Positions 25,568-34,365 of a DNA stretch of 64,000 bases are shown here, one piece after another. The DNA is from Flavobacterium sp. Root901 (GTDB lineage Bacteria > Bacteroidota > Bacteroidia > Flavobacteriales > Flavobacteriaceae). The translations under genes and the position numbers were made by a program. The notes beneath the pieces are model-generated. The model worked only from the letters and a program-made list of their open reading frames with translations, was not told the origin of the DNA and did not search any database. The first letter of the stretch is position 1, and each line of letters begins with the position of its first letter. The stretch covers positions 857,497-921,496 of the forward strand of contig NZ_LMJB01000005.1 of assembly GCF_001429765.1 (NCBI RefSeq), in the 5' to 3' direction.

Positions 25568-26260
25568 CTATAAAACCGAAGCACCATTTATATCAGTAGA
25601 AAGAACTCCACTCATATAATCAAAAAAAGGCCTCATGTTTTTGAATGCTTCTAAAGCCTGTTCTAAAAAAAGCGGACTTAAAACTTTATCATCGCTAAAA
25701 CGTTTAATAATTAAAAATTGTTTGTAACGAAGTAAATCGATGGCTTCGTGATCCGGATCAAACCCTTTTGGAGTTGTTTTGAGCTGTTCGCCCTGCAGGG
25801 TTCCAAAAGTATTTTTAAAGGTTTTTGAATTCAGTATTGCTCTAAAAGATTCATGATCATGTGCAAACTCACTTCGAATGCGTTTTAAGTCGGCAGCATT
25901 TGGTCCCCAAAAACCGCCTGCCAGAAAAGTGTTTCCTTTTTCGATATGAAAATAATAGCCGCCGCGTCTTGCACTAGTAGCGCGGGTATAACTTCCTCCC
26001 CAGAAAGTTTTAAAAGGAGTTTTATCTTTAGAAAAACGAATATCACGATAAATTCTGTAAACACTTTTTTTACCCGATTGTGTTTCAAGAACATCTGTTT
26101 TGGATAGTTCTTTAAGAAGGGCATCAGCAAAATTTTGGATATGATTTAACTCGACCAAATATTCTGATTTACGCTCATCAAACCACGGTTTATTATTGTT
26201 TTCTTTAAGCTGAAGTAAAAAATCGAGACTGGATTGAGGTATAACAACGCTGTTTTTCAT
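25568..26260 (-). CDS. DUF2461 (TIGR02453) family protein
   Basis: A 230-residue protein of the widespread DUF2461 family, whose biochemical function is unknown. Recognisable blocks are LDFLLQLKENNNKPWFDERK near the start, RIYRDIRFSKDKTPFKTFWGG (about 68-88), GGYYFHIEKGNTFLAGGFW (about 100-118) and LKTTPKGFDPDHEAIDLLRYK (about 160-180). No signal peptide. It lies alone between the convergent ssb gene and the tail of the small Cys/Lys-rich gene. Confidence 0.9.
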   Translation of the reverse strand: MKNSVVIPQSSLDFLLQLKENNNKPWFDERKSEYLVELNHIQNFADALLKELSKTDVLETQSGKKSVYRIYRDIRFSKDKTPFKTFWGGSYTRATSARRGGYYFHIEKGNTFLAGGFWGPNAADLKRIRSEFAHDHESFRAILNSKTFKNTFGTLQGEQLKTTPKGFDPDHEAIDLLRYKQFLIIKRFSDDKVLSPLFLEQALEAFKNMRPFFDYMSGVLSTDINGASVL

Positions 26261-26305
26261 AATTAGATTAAGATTTAAAAAATCAGGATACGAATGTAAT
26301 TAAAA

Positions 26306-26340
26306 TTAAAAACCCACCGGATTTCCTGGTGGGTTTTCTA
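26306..26340 (-). terminator. Terminator of the small Cys/Lys-rich gene
   Basis: AAAACCCACC (26309-26318) and GGTGGGTTTT (26328-26337) form a stem just after the minus-strand stop at 26346, supporting that small gene as real. Confidence 0.85.
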
Positions 26341-26345
26341 TATCG

Positions 26346-26531
26346 TTAAGCCGTTTTTTTGAATAAATCAAACATAGGACATCGTGAGCAGCGTTTCTTT
26401 TCGCTCTTTTTATATTTCTCACAGCAAGAAGACTTACAGTTTTCAATCTTCTTAATTTTATCAAGGATATCTTTATTCTTTTTTTTCTTTTTATCCTTTT
26501 TTTTGTCCTTGTCTTTTTCTTTCTTGCTCAA
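26346..26531 (-). CDS. Small lysine-rich protein with a C-terminal cysteine cluster
   Basis: A 61-residue protein. The first 27 residues are almost all Lys, Asp and Glu; the second half contains CKSSCCEKYKKSEKKRCSRC followed by PMFDLF, with six cysteines, arranged like a compact metal site. A dedicated terminator 9 bp downstream and the non-random Cys spacing argue that it is expressed. No function can be named; a metal-binding or nucleic-acid-binding micro-protein is a guess. The long A/G-rich repeat-like N-terminus could mislead gene finders. Confidence 0.6.
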   Translation of the reverse strand: MSKKEKDKDKKKDKKKKKNKDILDKIKKIENCKSSCCEKYKKSEKKRCSRCPMFDLFKKTA

Positions 26532-26615
26532 TTTTCCTCTGTATTATAGTAAAAACAGAGACAAATATAAATCAAAAAAGTTATTTTTATATATTCTAAA
26601 TAAACTTTAACTTTT

Positions 26616-27134
26616 TTATTTTGGATTAATTGCAATTGAACTTGTAACTGTTAATTGCTGAATATCACGATCAAACAGGTAAAGTCCGCCTTTATCATCC
26701 CCAATTAAGTTGATTTTATCTAAGATAGATTTAGCTGTAGCTTCTTCTTCGATTTGTTCAGAAACATACCATTGCAAGAAATTATGTGTTGCATAATCTC
26801 TGTCTTCAAAAGTAATGTGTACCAATTCGTTGATAGATTTCGAAACAAAAAGTTCGTGATTGTAAAGCTCTTCAAACATTTCTTTAAATGTAGAATAAGT
26901 TGTTTTTGGCGCTTTAAGATCTGTAACCTGAGCGTGTCCTCCGCGTTCGTTAACATACTTAACTAATTTAAGCATGTGTGCACGCTCTTCATCTGATTGT
27001 GTGTACATAAATTGAGCGATTCCTTCCAGCCCATGTACTTCAGCCCAGCAAGCCATAGAAAGATAAGTTTGCGAAGATTCTGCTTCTATGCGGATTTGCT
27101 TGTTTAAAGCTGTTTCAATATTTTGTGATAGCAT
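26616..27134 (-). CDS. ftnA: Ferritin
   Basis: A 172-residue non-haem ferritin that oxidises Fe(II) and stores the mineral core inside a 24-mer. Ferroxidase residues fall at the same numbers as in E. coli FtnA: Glu17, Glu50, His53, Glu94 and Gln127, with Tyr24 in place. The four-helix bundle and short C-terminal helix are complete. No haem-binding Met of bacterioferritin is seen at the expected position. The gene stands alone; regulation is not evident from the flanking DNA. Confidence 0.95.
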   Translation of the reverse strand: MLSQNIETALNKQIRIEAESSQTYLSMACWAEVHGLEGIAQFMYTQSDEERAHMLKLVKYVNERGGHAQVTDLKAPKTTYSTFKEMFEELYNHELFVSKSINELVHITFEDRDYATHNFLQWYVSEQIEEEATAKSILDKINLIGDDKGGLYLFDRDIQQLTVTSSIAINPK

Positions 27135-27228
27135 AATGATGTCTTTTTTGTAAAATTAAAAAAAATTATTCAAACCATTTTTTCAAACCTTGAAAACCTT
27201 AAGACATTTGGATTAATTCTCAATAAAT

Positions 27229-28692
27229 TTAATAAGATTTTATTTTATCAAAAGAAGCCGGTTTTGAAAATACAGATTTATTCCTAATTGGATTTCCGTT
27301 GTCTTCTCTGATAAAACCATCGGTAAATTTTCGTACTATAAATTGTTTTAGCACTATATCATAGTAACTTAAAATATAATAATCTTTTAGTTTTAAGATA
27401 TTCTGGAGCGATATGTTTTTATTGGTACTTACATAATAAAAAACATTGTCGATTGCTAATGGCTCTGATTTTTTGGTGGTTATGAAATCATTGTTTTCAT
27501 TCATTACGGCATCAAAGAAAACCATTTTACTTTGTGTATAGGCCTGAGGAACACCAGATTCATTGAAAATTTCATTTGCACCATATGCATAATCAAAATC
27601 AACATATTCTGCAAAACCGCCAAATGTTATGTAGCTGTTTTTTTTGTTCTCTAAAACAGAAATCCCGGCACTTAGATAGGAGAGTTGTTTTAAAAATTTG
27701 CTTGTAGTCTTTAATTCCTGAGGTTTATTATTGTTTGTCTGAAGGAATATTGGAGAATTTTTAAATCGGATGGTGTCATTTTTTGATACCACAATACTTT
27801 TGATTGTTTTTCCCGAATCAAAGTCTTTTATGTCAAACAAAAGCTCATCACTGCTGGTTTTAATTTGAAAAATTTTGTTTTGGTTATAAAATGAATTTGA
27901 AGACTTAGAAGATTTTTGGGAAACCGGAAGGTCAAAGTTTTTCTCTGTAACCTCAAGGGTTTGCATGTTTAAATCAAAAACCTGTGTCTTTTTTACATTG
28001 TAATCCATTGTTAAAATGATATGATCATCCAGAACATACATTTTATTTAAGTTTGATGCATTGTCGAGGGAATTAAAATCATTTAATTCCATTTTTTGAA
28101 TAGGATAATACCGAATTAGTGCGCTGAAAGCTATATTTTGCCCTTTTTCAGTTTGGAATTTAAAGTCTGAAAAATCGAACATTTTTATTTCACAGTTTCC
28201 GTTTTTAAATTCATAAAGTAATAAATGCGGCTGATTTTTTTCTTTTGCCAGAACATAAAAAATATTATTTTTCTGAAAAGTGCTTATGATATATTCATTG
28301 TTTTCAGGAAAATCAAAATTTAAAGCTCTTGACGTTTTTGTTTCTAAGAAGTATTTTATGATTCTTATATTTTTGGAGTTTTGCGAATTCCAGTATAATA
28401 TAGGATTTCCATCTTCGCCAATACTGTGACCTATTAACGATCTGTCTTCAGCATTTCTAATCGAATCAGTAAATTGATTGGTTAGAAAAAACGATTTATT
28501 GTATTTTAAAATATTGATGTTTTTATTATCTGCAGCAAAAACATAAATATCATGTGTTTTTACATCTTCCACATTTAAAATTTGTCCTTCTTCAAGAGGA
28601 TTATTCAAGTTTAATGGAAATGAATTCAATACCGTTTGACCTGACAATACTGATTTAGACAGTAAAACCAAAAGGAGTAAAAGTTTTTTCAT
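27229..28692 (-). CDS. Secreted protein of unknown function, paralogue of the frameshifted gene at 32542-33994
   Basis: A 487-residue exported protein with a signal peptide (about 1-19, LLLLLVLLSKSVLSGQ). No family recognised. The mature chain has repeated beta-strand segments with DHIILTMDYNVKKTQVFDLN-type patterns, like a propeller of seven or eight blades, but no clear repeat motif. Its final third matches the broken gene about 4 kb away: SNSFYNQNKIFQIKTSSDEL against SNSFYFDNKFYQ..IKSAPDE, LSAGISVLENKKNSYITFGG against LNSGISCYNIGENTLITLGS, and DYYILSYYDIVLKQFIVRKF against SAYYLGYYDNKTKEYIIRKF. It carries no T9SS C-terminal domain. Confidence 0.75.
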   Translation of the reverse strand: MKKLLLLLVLLSKSVLSGQTVLNSFPLNLNNPLEEGQILNVEDVKTHDIYVFAADNKNINILKYNKSFFLTNQFTDSIRNAEDRSLIGHSIGEDGNPILYWNSQNSKNIRIIKYFLETKTSRALNFDFPENNEYIISTFQKNNIFYVLAKEKNQPHLLLYEFKNGNCEIKMFDFSDFKFQTEKGQNIAFSALIRYYPIQKMELNDFNSLDNASNLNKMYVLDDHIILTMDYNVKKTQVFDLNMQTLEVTEKNFDLPVSQKSSKSSNSFYNQNKIFQIKTSSDELLFDIKDFDSGKTIKSIVVSKNDTIRFKNSPIFLQTNNNKPQELKTTSKFLKQLSYLSAGISVLENKKNSYITFGGFAEYVDFDYAYGANEIFNESGVPQAYTQSKMVFFDAVMNENNDFITTKKSEPLAIDNVFYYVSTNKNISLQNILKLKDYYILSYYDIVLKQFIVRKFTDGFIREDNGNPIRNKSVFSKPASFDKIKSY

Positions 28693-28800
28693 ACGTTTTT
28701 ACGGGCAAATATTATTCCAAATTTAATGAAATAAACCGTATCTCTTTTGGATTTAATAGTTCAAATTAAATCTGTTACTTTTTACAATATTCTAAAAATG

Positions 28801-28834
28801 AAAAAGCCCGAAGAATTTCTCCTCCGGGCTTTAT
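28801..28834 (-). terminator. Terminator of the OmpA-barrel gene
   Basis: AAAGCCCG (28803-28810) and CGGGCTTT (28825-28832) form the stem; it lies 20 bp past the minus-strand stop at 28853, with A residues on the + strand giving the U run. Confidence 0.78.
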
Positions 28835-28852
28835 GCATTACTTTTTAAAACA

Positions 28853-29983
28853 TTATTTTATTTTAAAAGTAACTCTTCTTGCTAATCTTCTTGCTTCATC
28901 TGAATTCTTTTCGATAGATGTATCTGCACCTGCAGGCACAACATTTAATCTTGAAGAAGAAATTCCAGCCTGAGTCAGAATCTTTTTAACATTCTCTGCT
29001 CTTGCATTCGATAGTTTCTCGTTGTATTCTGCTTTTCCAACCTGGTCAGCATATCCAATAATATCTACAGAAGCGGATGGGTTTTTTCTTAAATACGTTA
29101 ATACAACATCAATTGCAGCTGTTGAATTTTCGATTGGAGTTGCTTTGTTGAAATCGAAGTAAACACTATAATACTTGTCATTAATCAAATCTTTAACAAC
29201 ATCTTTGTCATTAGCAACATTGTTTTGAATAGGTTTTTCTACGATAACCTGTTTTTGCGGAATGTTCTTGATTTGATTTTCAAGATCAGCAATTTTGTTG
29301 TCATACGCTGTAAGGTCAACATCCTGAGAGATTACTGTCCAGTCTGCATGCTTAGCATTTTTGCCCAAGTAAATGTTTAATCCAACTGTACCGTTGAAAA
29401 TTAATCCTGAATACCCTCTGTTTTCCGGAAGGTAAGCACCATCAAAAGAATGATCCTGAGATGCATTAAAGATGGTAGAGAAATCTCCGGTTAAAGCAAT
29501 TCTGTTTGATAATCTTATCTGACCAGTTACACCAGCAATAAAGTTACCCATTTCATCAGCTCCTCTGTAGCTGTCGTTTCTTAGCTGAGCATAACCAAAA
29601 CCTGCATGTCCTAATAAACCAATTGTATTAGTCCATGTTTCAAAATTCATGATACGACCTAAATTAGCAACAGCCTGTAAGTCTACTCTGTAATATTTTG
29701 AATCAAAATTTAAAGAGTTGCTTTTATCAGTAAAACTGTTATAACCAAAATCAGCTTTTAAACCAAATTTGTTATTGAACATGTAACGAACTCCAAGATC
29801 TCCAACCCAAGGACTTGGCGTACTTGTAAAATAACCTTCAGAGAATGGTTTTTGAGGCTTGTTAACACCACCAGCAAATTCTATCGACCACTTATTGTAA
29901 TTGTTTGATGAATTCGCTTCTGTTTGTGCATTCATAGCTGTTAAGCCTAAAGCAAATGCCAGAATAATTACAGATTTTTTCAT
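28853..29983 (-). CDS. OmpA-family outer-membrane protein (barrel plus peptidoglycan-binding domain)
   Basis: A 376-residue outer-membrane protein: signal peptide (about 1-19), an N-terminal beta-barrel of about eight strands (about 28-210), a linker with a predicted helix (YDNKIADLENQIKNIPQKQ), and a C-terminal OmpA domain (about 265-376). The domain includes VDIIGYADQVGKAEYNEKLSNARAENVKKIL, with the Asp and Arg that contact diaminopimelate. It probably links the outer membrane to peptidoglycan and resembles the P60-type major surface antigens of Flavobacterium. It has its own terminator. Confidence 0.9.
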   Translation of the reverse strand: MKKSVIILAFALGLTAMNAQTEANSSNNYNKWSIEFAGGVNKPQKPFSEGYFTSTPSPWVGDLGVRYMFNNKFGLKADFGYNSFTDKSNSLNFDSKYYRVDLQAVANLGRIMNFETWTNTIGLLGHAGFGYAQLRNDSYRGADEMGNFIAGVTGQIRLSNRIALTGDFSTIFNASQDHSFDGAYLPENRGYSGLIFNGTVGLNIYLGKNAKHADWTVISQDVDLTAYDNKIADLENQIKNIPQKQVIVEKPIQNNVANDKDVVKDLINDKYYSVYFDFNKATPIENSTAAIDVVLTYLRKNPSASVDIIGYADQVGKAEYNEKLSNARAENVKKILTQAGISSSRLNVVPAGADTSIEKNSDEARRLARRVTFKIK

Positions 29984-30091
29984 TGTAATTTGAGTTTTAA
30001 AATTTTTCCCAAACCAACGAATTTAATGCTCCCCGACTTATCCACTATAAGCCATTAAAGTATCAAGATAAGACAAAAAGTAAGATAAGGA

Positions 30092-30724
30092 TTATTTTTT
30101 GTTCATTTCTTCCTGAAAGAAATCTACAAATTTCCCAACATGTAAACCATCCATTAGACCATGATGTACATGAACAGATAAAGCAATTGTACGTTTTCCG
30201 TTTTCGGAATTTACCATCTTTCCAAAGGATATTTTTGGACAGCTGTCCGGAAATGTAAAACTTCTGGCGTGCGAAAGCGACGTAAAATTCAGCCAGGGAA
30301 TAGCGGAAAAGTGAATCAGATTGTCTTTCTCAAAAGATCTTGTAAAAAGCCCGGCTGTATTTTGAATGCGTTCAATTTCTGCTAAAGCCGTTTGGTTGAA
30401 AATCTCTAAATCTGAATTGTATTCCATAAATGAGAATCCAAAAGTCCCGTCTTCACGCCCGATAGTGGCAGATGCATCAATACGATCGTAAATGTATATT
30501 TTACCTTCGTCTATTCTGTATTTAAAATTTTCTATAGCATTTACTGCCATTAAGGTTTTATGTAAATAGAAAATGAAAAAAGAAACTTTTAATTCTTTGG
30601 CGGTTTCATAAGCTTTTGTACAGTCAATTTCAACCGTTGCGCCAAAAAAGGGTTCTTCCATTCTGCTGAAATGAGCAAAATGTTCTTTTCTGTTCCAGTT
30701 TTCGAGGTCTAAAAGTGTTTTCAT
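30092..30724 (-). CDS. Chloramphenicol acetyltransferase-like (CAT type A) protein
   Basis: A 210-residue CAT-fold acetyltransferase. The active-site motif HHGLMDG is at 187-193, with His188 as general base and Asp192 in the structural salt bridge; RKEHFAHF near the start and FTSLSHARSF in the middle also fit the family. Chromosomal members may acetylate chloramphenicol or another hydroxyl substrate, so resistance cannot be concluded. Its start codon overlaps the stop of the upstream HAD-hydrolase gene by one base (30724), so the two are probably translationally coupled. Confidence 0.85.
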   Translation of the reverse strand: MKTLLDLENWNRKEHFAHFSRMEEPFFGATVEIDCTKAYETAKELKVSFFIFYLHKTLMAVNAIENFKYRIDEGKIYIYDRIDASATIGREDGTFGFSFMEYNSDLEIFNQTALAEIERIQNTAGLFTRSFEKDNLIHFSAIPWLNFTSLSHARSFTFPDSCPKISFGKMVNSENGKRTIALSVHVHHGLMDGLHVGKFVDFFQEEMNKK

Positions 30725-31431
30725 TATAATAAATTATGGACTACTTCTGTAATCTTTTCGAATGAACTAAAATGTTGATGTTCGACTTTGTGATTTATTT
30801 TTTCATGCTCCCAGGTCGTATGAAACGGAATGTGAACAGCATATCCGCCAATTCCTAAAACCGGAAGAATATCTGATTTTAAGGAGTTTCCAATCATTAA
30901 AAATTCATTTGCCTCAATATCTAATCGACCTAATAATTTTTGATAATCGATTTCCTGTTTGTCTGACATTACTTCGATATGGTGAAAATAATGTCCTAAA
31001 CCAGAACGGTGCAGTTTACTATGCTGATCTTTTAAATCACCTTTTGTGGCAACAACCAATTTGTATTTTCCCTGCAAAGCCTGCAGTGTTTCTTCGATTC
31101 CGTCAAGAAGTTCGATTGGCTTTTCCAATAGTTCTTTTCCGTACTGAATTATCTTTTCGATAACTTCAACCGGAATAGTATTGTTAGAAATGTTCATTGC
31201 GGCTTCAATCATCGAAAGGATATAACCTTTAATTCCGTATCCGTACAAAGGCAGATTGGCAATTTCTATTTTAAATAATTCCTGCGAAATGCCCTGATGC
31301 GAAAGATAATCTTCCATTAAAGCACAAAATTTATGCTCAGTTTCCTGAAAATAAGGTTCGTTTACAAATAATGTATCATCGGCATCAAATGCGATTACTT
31401 TTAGGTTTGGAATTTTGCTTTTATGTAACAT
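30724..31431 (-). CDS. HAD-superfamily hydrolase
   Basis: A 235-residue phosphatase-like protein. Motif I is FDADDTLF (nucleophile Asp16, general acid Asp18), motif II lies in VVATKGDL, and the later motifs are at KQEIDYQKLL and MIGNSLKSDILP. A four-helix cap (about 25-105) makes it a class I HAD enzyme of the YjjG/Gph kind. The substrate is not known; nucleotide or sugar phosphates are typical. It shares one base with the CAT-like gene, which follows it on the same strand. Confidence 0.87.
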   Translation of the reverse strand: MLHKSKIPNLKVIAFDADDTLFVNEPYFQETEHKFCALMEDYLSHQGISQELFKIEIANLPLYGYGIKGYILSMIEAAMNISNNTIPVEVIEKIIQYGKELLEKPIELLDGIEETLQALQGKYKLVVATKGDLKDQHSKLHRSGLGHYFHHIEVMSDKQEIDYQKLLGRLDIEANEFLMIGNSLKSDILPVLGIGGYAVHIPFHTTWEHEKINHKVEHQHFSSFEKITEVVHNLL

Positions 31432-31479
31432 AAGTTTTTTGTTTCAAGTTTGTTTTGTTTCAGGTTTCAGGTTTTTTTG

Positions 31480-31612
31480 CCACGAATTACACTAATTTCC
31501 GCGATTTTTTTGCCGCAGATTAAAATGATCAAAAAGATTTTCACTGAAATAAAGTTTGCTTAGATAAAAGAATCAGTTTAAATCTGCTCAATCTGTCAAA
31601 TCTGCGAGCAAA
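31480..31612. repeat. Intergenic stretch with dispersed GCCACGAATTACACTAAT-type repeats
   Basis: The gap carries GCCACGAATTACACTAATTT, CGCAGATTAAAATGATCAAA and AATCTGCTCAATCTGTCAAA segments, common low-complexity intergenic units with relatives at 36478-36600 and 49923-50000. No gene is seen. Confidence 0.5.
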
Positions 31613-32500
31613 TTATTTAGCAGTAAATAATCTCTTTAATGAAATCGTTTTATCATAAAAAGTAATTCTGATTCCAAAAAGTAAAATAATGCCTCCGAAA
31701 ACCATTTGTAAAGTTATTTGTTCTTCTAAAAACAACCAAGCTAATATTGAAGTAATTACAGCCTGACTTAATAAACTCAGTGAAACCCTTGTCGCACGCA
31801 TGTGTTGTGTCGCATAACTGATAGATAACCAAGCACATAGTTGACAAATTACAGCTTGAAGCAACAACACAAACCAACCGGTATTTGAAAATCCGCCGAA
31901 AGGCTGATCCAGACAATAACAAATAATTCCTAAATAAATGCTTGAAGCGGTTAAACTAATTGTCATAAAAGTTAAAACATCAACTTGCGATAAAACATTT
32001 TTGCTGACTAGAAGATAAATCGAATATAAAATTCCAGAAAGAACCGCAAAAAGAAAAGCTTTATCAAAATTCAATTCCATAAAAAAGCTGAAACCAACCA
32101 AAGTGATCATTCCGAAAAGTGCTACTACAGTTCCGATCCAGAAATTTGTTGCAGGTTTTGATTTTAAAAATAAAAACGAACCAATTCCGACCCAAAGCGG
32201 TGATAAATTAGTCAACAACGAAGCCTGAGTAGCGCTTGATTCCTGAATGGCGATATTCCAAACCGCGACATCTGACGAAAACAAAATACCACAAAGGATG
32301 GCCAAAAGTGCAGATTTTAAACTCGGAAGTTTAAAGTTTCCGCTTAAAAGTACATAAGGTAAAAGTAAAACAACCGCAAAAAACATTCGGTAAAAAGCCG
32401 AAATTAATCCGGGAGTTAAACGCAATTTTACCAATATTGGAAAAACGGAAATGCAGAGAATACCGCAGATTAGAGCTAATCTTGGTTTTGTGAGTTTCAT
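31613..32500 (-). CDS. EamA/DMT-superfamily transporter
   Basis: A 295-residue inner-membrane protein with about ten transmembrane segments in two EamA repeats (about 6-140 and 150-285). The GILFSSDVAVWNIAIQESSATQASLLTNLSP-like region (split over 80-110) and the FLEEQITLQMVFGGIILLFG end are family signatures. Members export metabolites such as amino acids or act as drug/metabolite transporters; the substrate is unknown. It lies between the HAD gene and the frameshifted secreted gene, with no clear operon. Confidence 0.88.
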   Translation of the reverse strand: MKLTKPRLALICGILCISVFPILVKLRLTPGLISAFYRMFFAVVLLLPYVLLSGNFKLPSLKSALLAILCGILFSSDVAVWNIAIQESSATQASLLTNLSPLWVGIGSFLFLKSKPATNFWIGTVVALFGMITLVGFSFFMELNFDKAFLFAVLSGILYSIYLLVSKNVLSQVDVLTFMTISLTASSIYLGIICYCLDQPFGGFSNTGWFVLLLQAVICQLCAWLSISYATQHMRATRVSLSLLSQAVITSILAWLFLEEQITLQMVFGGIILLFGIRITFYDKTISLKRLFTAK

Positions 32501-32541
32501 TTTATTTTTATTTGAGCTTAAAAAAGCTTTTGCTTGTTGTA

Positions 32542-33994
32542 TTAATCAACGAATTTTCTAATAATATATTCTTTCGTTTTGTTATCGTAATATCCTAAAT
32601 AATATGCTGACTCGAATTTAAACAATGTTTGAGAAGAAACATCCGTATTGTCGTCAAAAAAAGTTCTGATTTTATCAAATGCCAAAGGCTGTAATTCTCC
32701 TTGTATGTGATTATTCTCTTTATCAAATAAACATTCTATTTTAACCACTTTTCTATTTGAATACGAATTAAAACTGTCCAATGTCGCGTTGTAATATCCT
32801 ATTGCAAATCCTGCAATTGCAGATGCAGCTATACCGGCTACTCCGCCTATAAATACTGGAGAAGCGGCTTGTTTTATTTCAGAAACACTTCCAAGTGTAA
32901 TTAATGTATTTTCTCCAATATTATAACATGAAATACCGGAATTTAAATTGTTTACTTTTCTAATAAATTGCGAACTCTTTTCTAAAATCCTTTTTCCGCC
33001 AAAATCACCGCCTTCCTGATATATTACAGAATTTTTAAAATCAATAGGAGTGTCGGCGGTAACATGAAATTCTTTTAATAAATTTCCATCTTCATCATTT
33101 ATGGTAAAGAAAAATTCATCCGGAGCGCTTTTTATTTTGATAAAACTTATTATCAAAATAAAAAGAATTGGAATTTAATTCACTTCGTGTTTGAGTTACA
33201 ATAATTGGTTTTCTAATTACCTTTTCAGAAATTGTAAAGTTTTTCAAATCAATTGTTAACACTTGTGTATAATCAACATTCGAATCGAATGTTATTGTAA
33301 TTTGTTTGTCTGAAAAATAACATTTCCTCTTTTTTGCACCATCTGCTATTGAAGTTGGGTTTTCGGTTACAATGTTTTGTAATGAAAATGGAGTTTCAAA
33401 TGGTAGTAGATTTTCTTCAAATATTCCGTAAAGATCCGTTTTCGTGTAGTCTTTTGTGTAGAAACGAGGATTGTCTAAAGTGATAGTTTTTGTTTCATGA
33501 TCACCGTCCTGATCAAAAACATGAAGTTTAAGAGTATTAGTTTCCGTTACAATTGTTAGAATATAAAACTTTTCCTTTGAGCTAAAGTTTTGTAAAACTT
33601 TTTCGTTTTTTATAAGTAAGGTCGTTTCTTGCGCTGTAATTTTTCCTGTTTCAAAATCATAAAATTGAGAAAGAATAAGACTTCGATCTTTAGATGACCA
33701 AAATAGTCTTGCATTAGAATTAGTTGAATTATATCCGATCATTTCTGCAAATTTTTTCCTGTCAGGTCTTTTTACAGACATACTATCAATAATCTGCATT
33801 TTATCATTTAACAGAATTGCCTTTACTTTGATTTTATCGCTCACAAACAACGTAACCTCTTTTTTGTCATTGTTTACGATTTGAAAAACGTCACGATTAT
33901 TTTTTAATTCGATTGGAGTGTAATTGACAAGTTCCTGCGAAAAAGAAAATAAACTGGATAGAAATAGTAAAACAAAGAGTAATTTTTTAAACAT
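32542..33994 (-). pseudogene. Frameshifted secreted protein, paralogue of 27229-28692
   Basis: Two frames on the minus strand make one protein of about 480 residues. The first runs from the signal peptide (start at 33994, MFKKLLFVLLFLSSLFSFSQ) to YFDNKFYQNKKRSG and a TGA; the second continues from IKSAPDEFFFTINDEDG to FVD at 32542. Comparison with the intact paralogue (FYNQNKIFQIKTSSDE) shows that one extra A in a CAAAAT run (33134-33138) breaks the frame. The break lies inside a perfect 38-bp hairpin (33128-33165). A glycine/alanine-rich hydrophobic stretch (GGVAGIAASAIAGFAIGYY) interrupts the second part. Confidence 0.8.
33128..33165. repeat. Perfect 16-bp inverted repeat at the frameshift site
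   Basis: CTTTTTATTTTGATAA (33128-33143) and TTATCAAAATAAAAAG (33150-33165) with a 6-base loop AACTTA. It lies inside the broken coding sequence, with the extra base in one arm. Confidence 0.9.
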
Positions 33995-34131
33995 TTTAAA
34001 TCGAAGTAATTGATATTTTATTTTTGGCAAATGTCTTGTTTTTAATCATGCAAATCAAGGACTAAAGTGCGCCGTCAAACATAAGTGTAAGTAGAATTAA
34101 AAATGAGGATTAAACTTGCTTTTGTTTGATA

Positions 34132-34290
34132 TTATGGATTCGTGATTTTTATGCAGGTTTTATTAATTTCCTTATCATAAAAAGATCCGAGAGTTTCTGC
34201 CAAGCATTTACCGATTGTAATGGAGTTTATTATTTTGACTTTCAGATCTTTATCTTCGCCCATTCGGTTAATATAATTGTCTCGAAATTT
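34132..34290 (-). pseudogene. Short truncated ORF remnant
   Basis: The minus strand reads FRDNYINRMGEDKDLKVKII, then NSITIGKCLAETLGSFYDKE, then INKTCIKITNP and a stop at 34132-34134. A stop codon lies upstream, and the only ATG (34263) would give 43 residues. The amino-acid composition looks like real protein (amphipathic helix, then a Cys-containing strand), so this may be the remains of a longer gene. No family was assigned. Confidence 0.35.
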
Positions 34291-34310
34291 CAAACAAACT
34301 TATATAAAGC

Positions 34311-34341
34311 AAAAAAACATGAGAATTTCTCATGTTTTTAA
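34311..34341 (-). terminator. Terminator of metG
   Basis: AAAAACATGAGAA (34313-34325) and TTCTCATGTTTTT (34327-34339) are perfectly complementary; the element lies 27 bp past the metG stop. Confidence 0.82.
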
Positions 34342-34365
34342 TATTTCGATTCTATGAAAGGATTT

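Larger units (their letters stand above)
33995..34365. other. 371-bp gap between the frameshifted gene and metG
   Basis: Contains the metG terminator (34313-34339) and an apparent gene remnant on the minus strand (34132-34290). Nothing else was recognised. Confidence 0.6.

Noticed and set aside
26359..26610. Plus-strand open frame opposite the Lys-rich small gene
   Set aside because: Low-complexity run of Phe/Leu/Ser, the complement of Lys/Asp/Glu codons; the minus strand has the terminator.
30092..30724. CAT-like gene as an acquired antibiotic-resistance gene
   Set aside because: It has no mobile-element flanks and is coupled to a HAD gene; chromosomal CAT-fold proteins often have other substrates.
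34126..34341. Plus-strand open frame of 71 codons in the gap before metG
   Set aside because: Rich in Phe/Ile/Tyr and crosses the metG terminator; the opposite strand looks more like protein.
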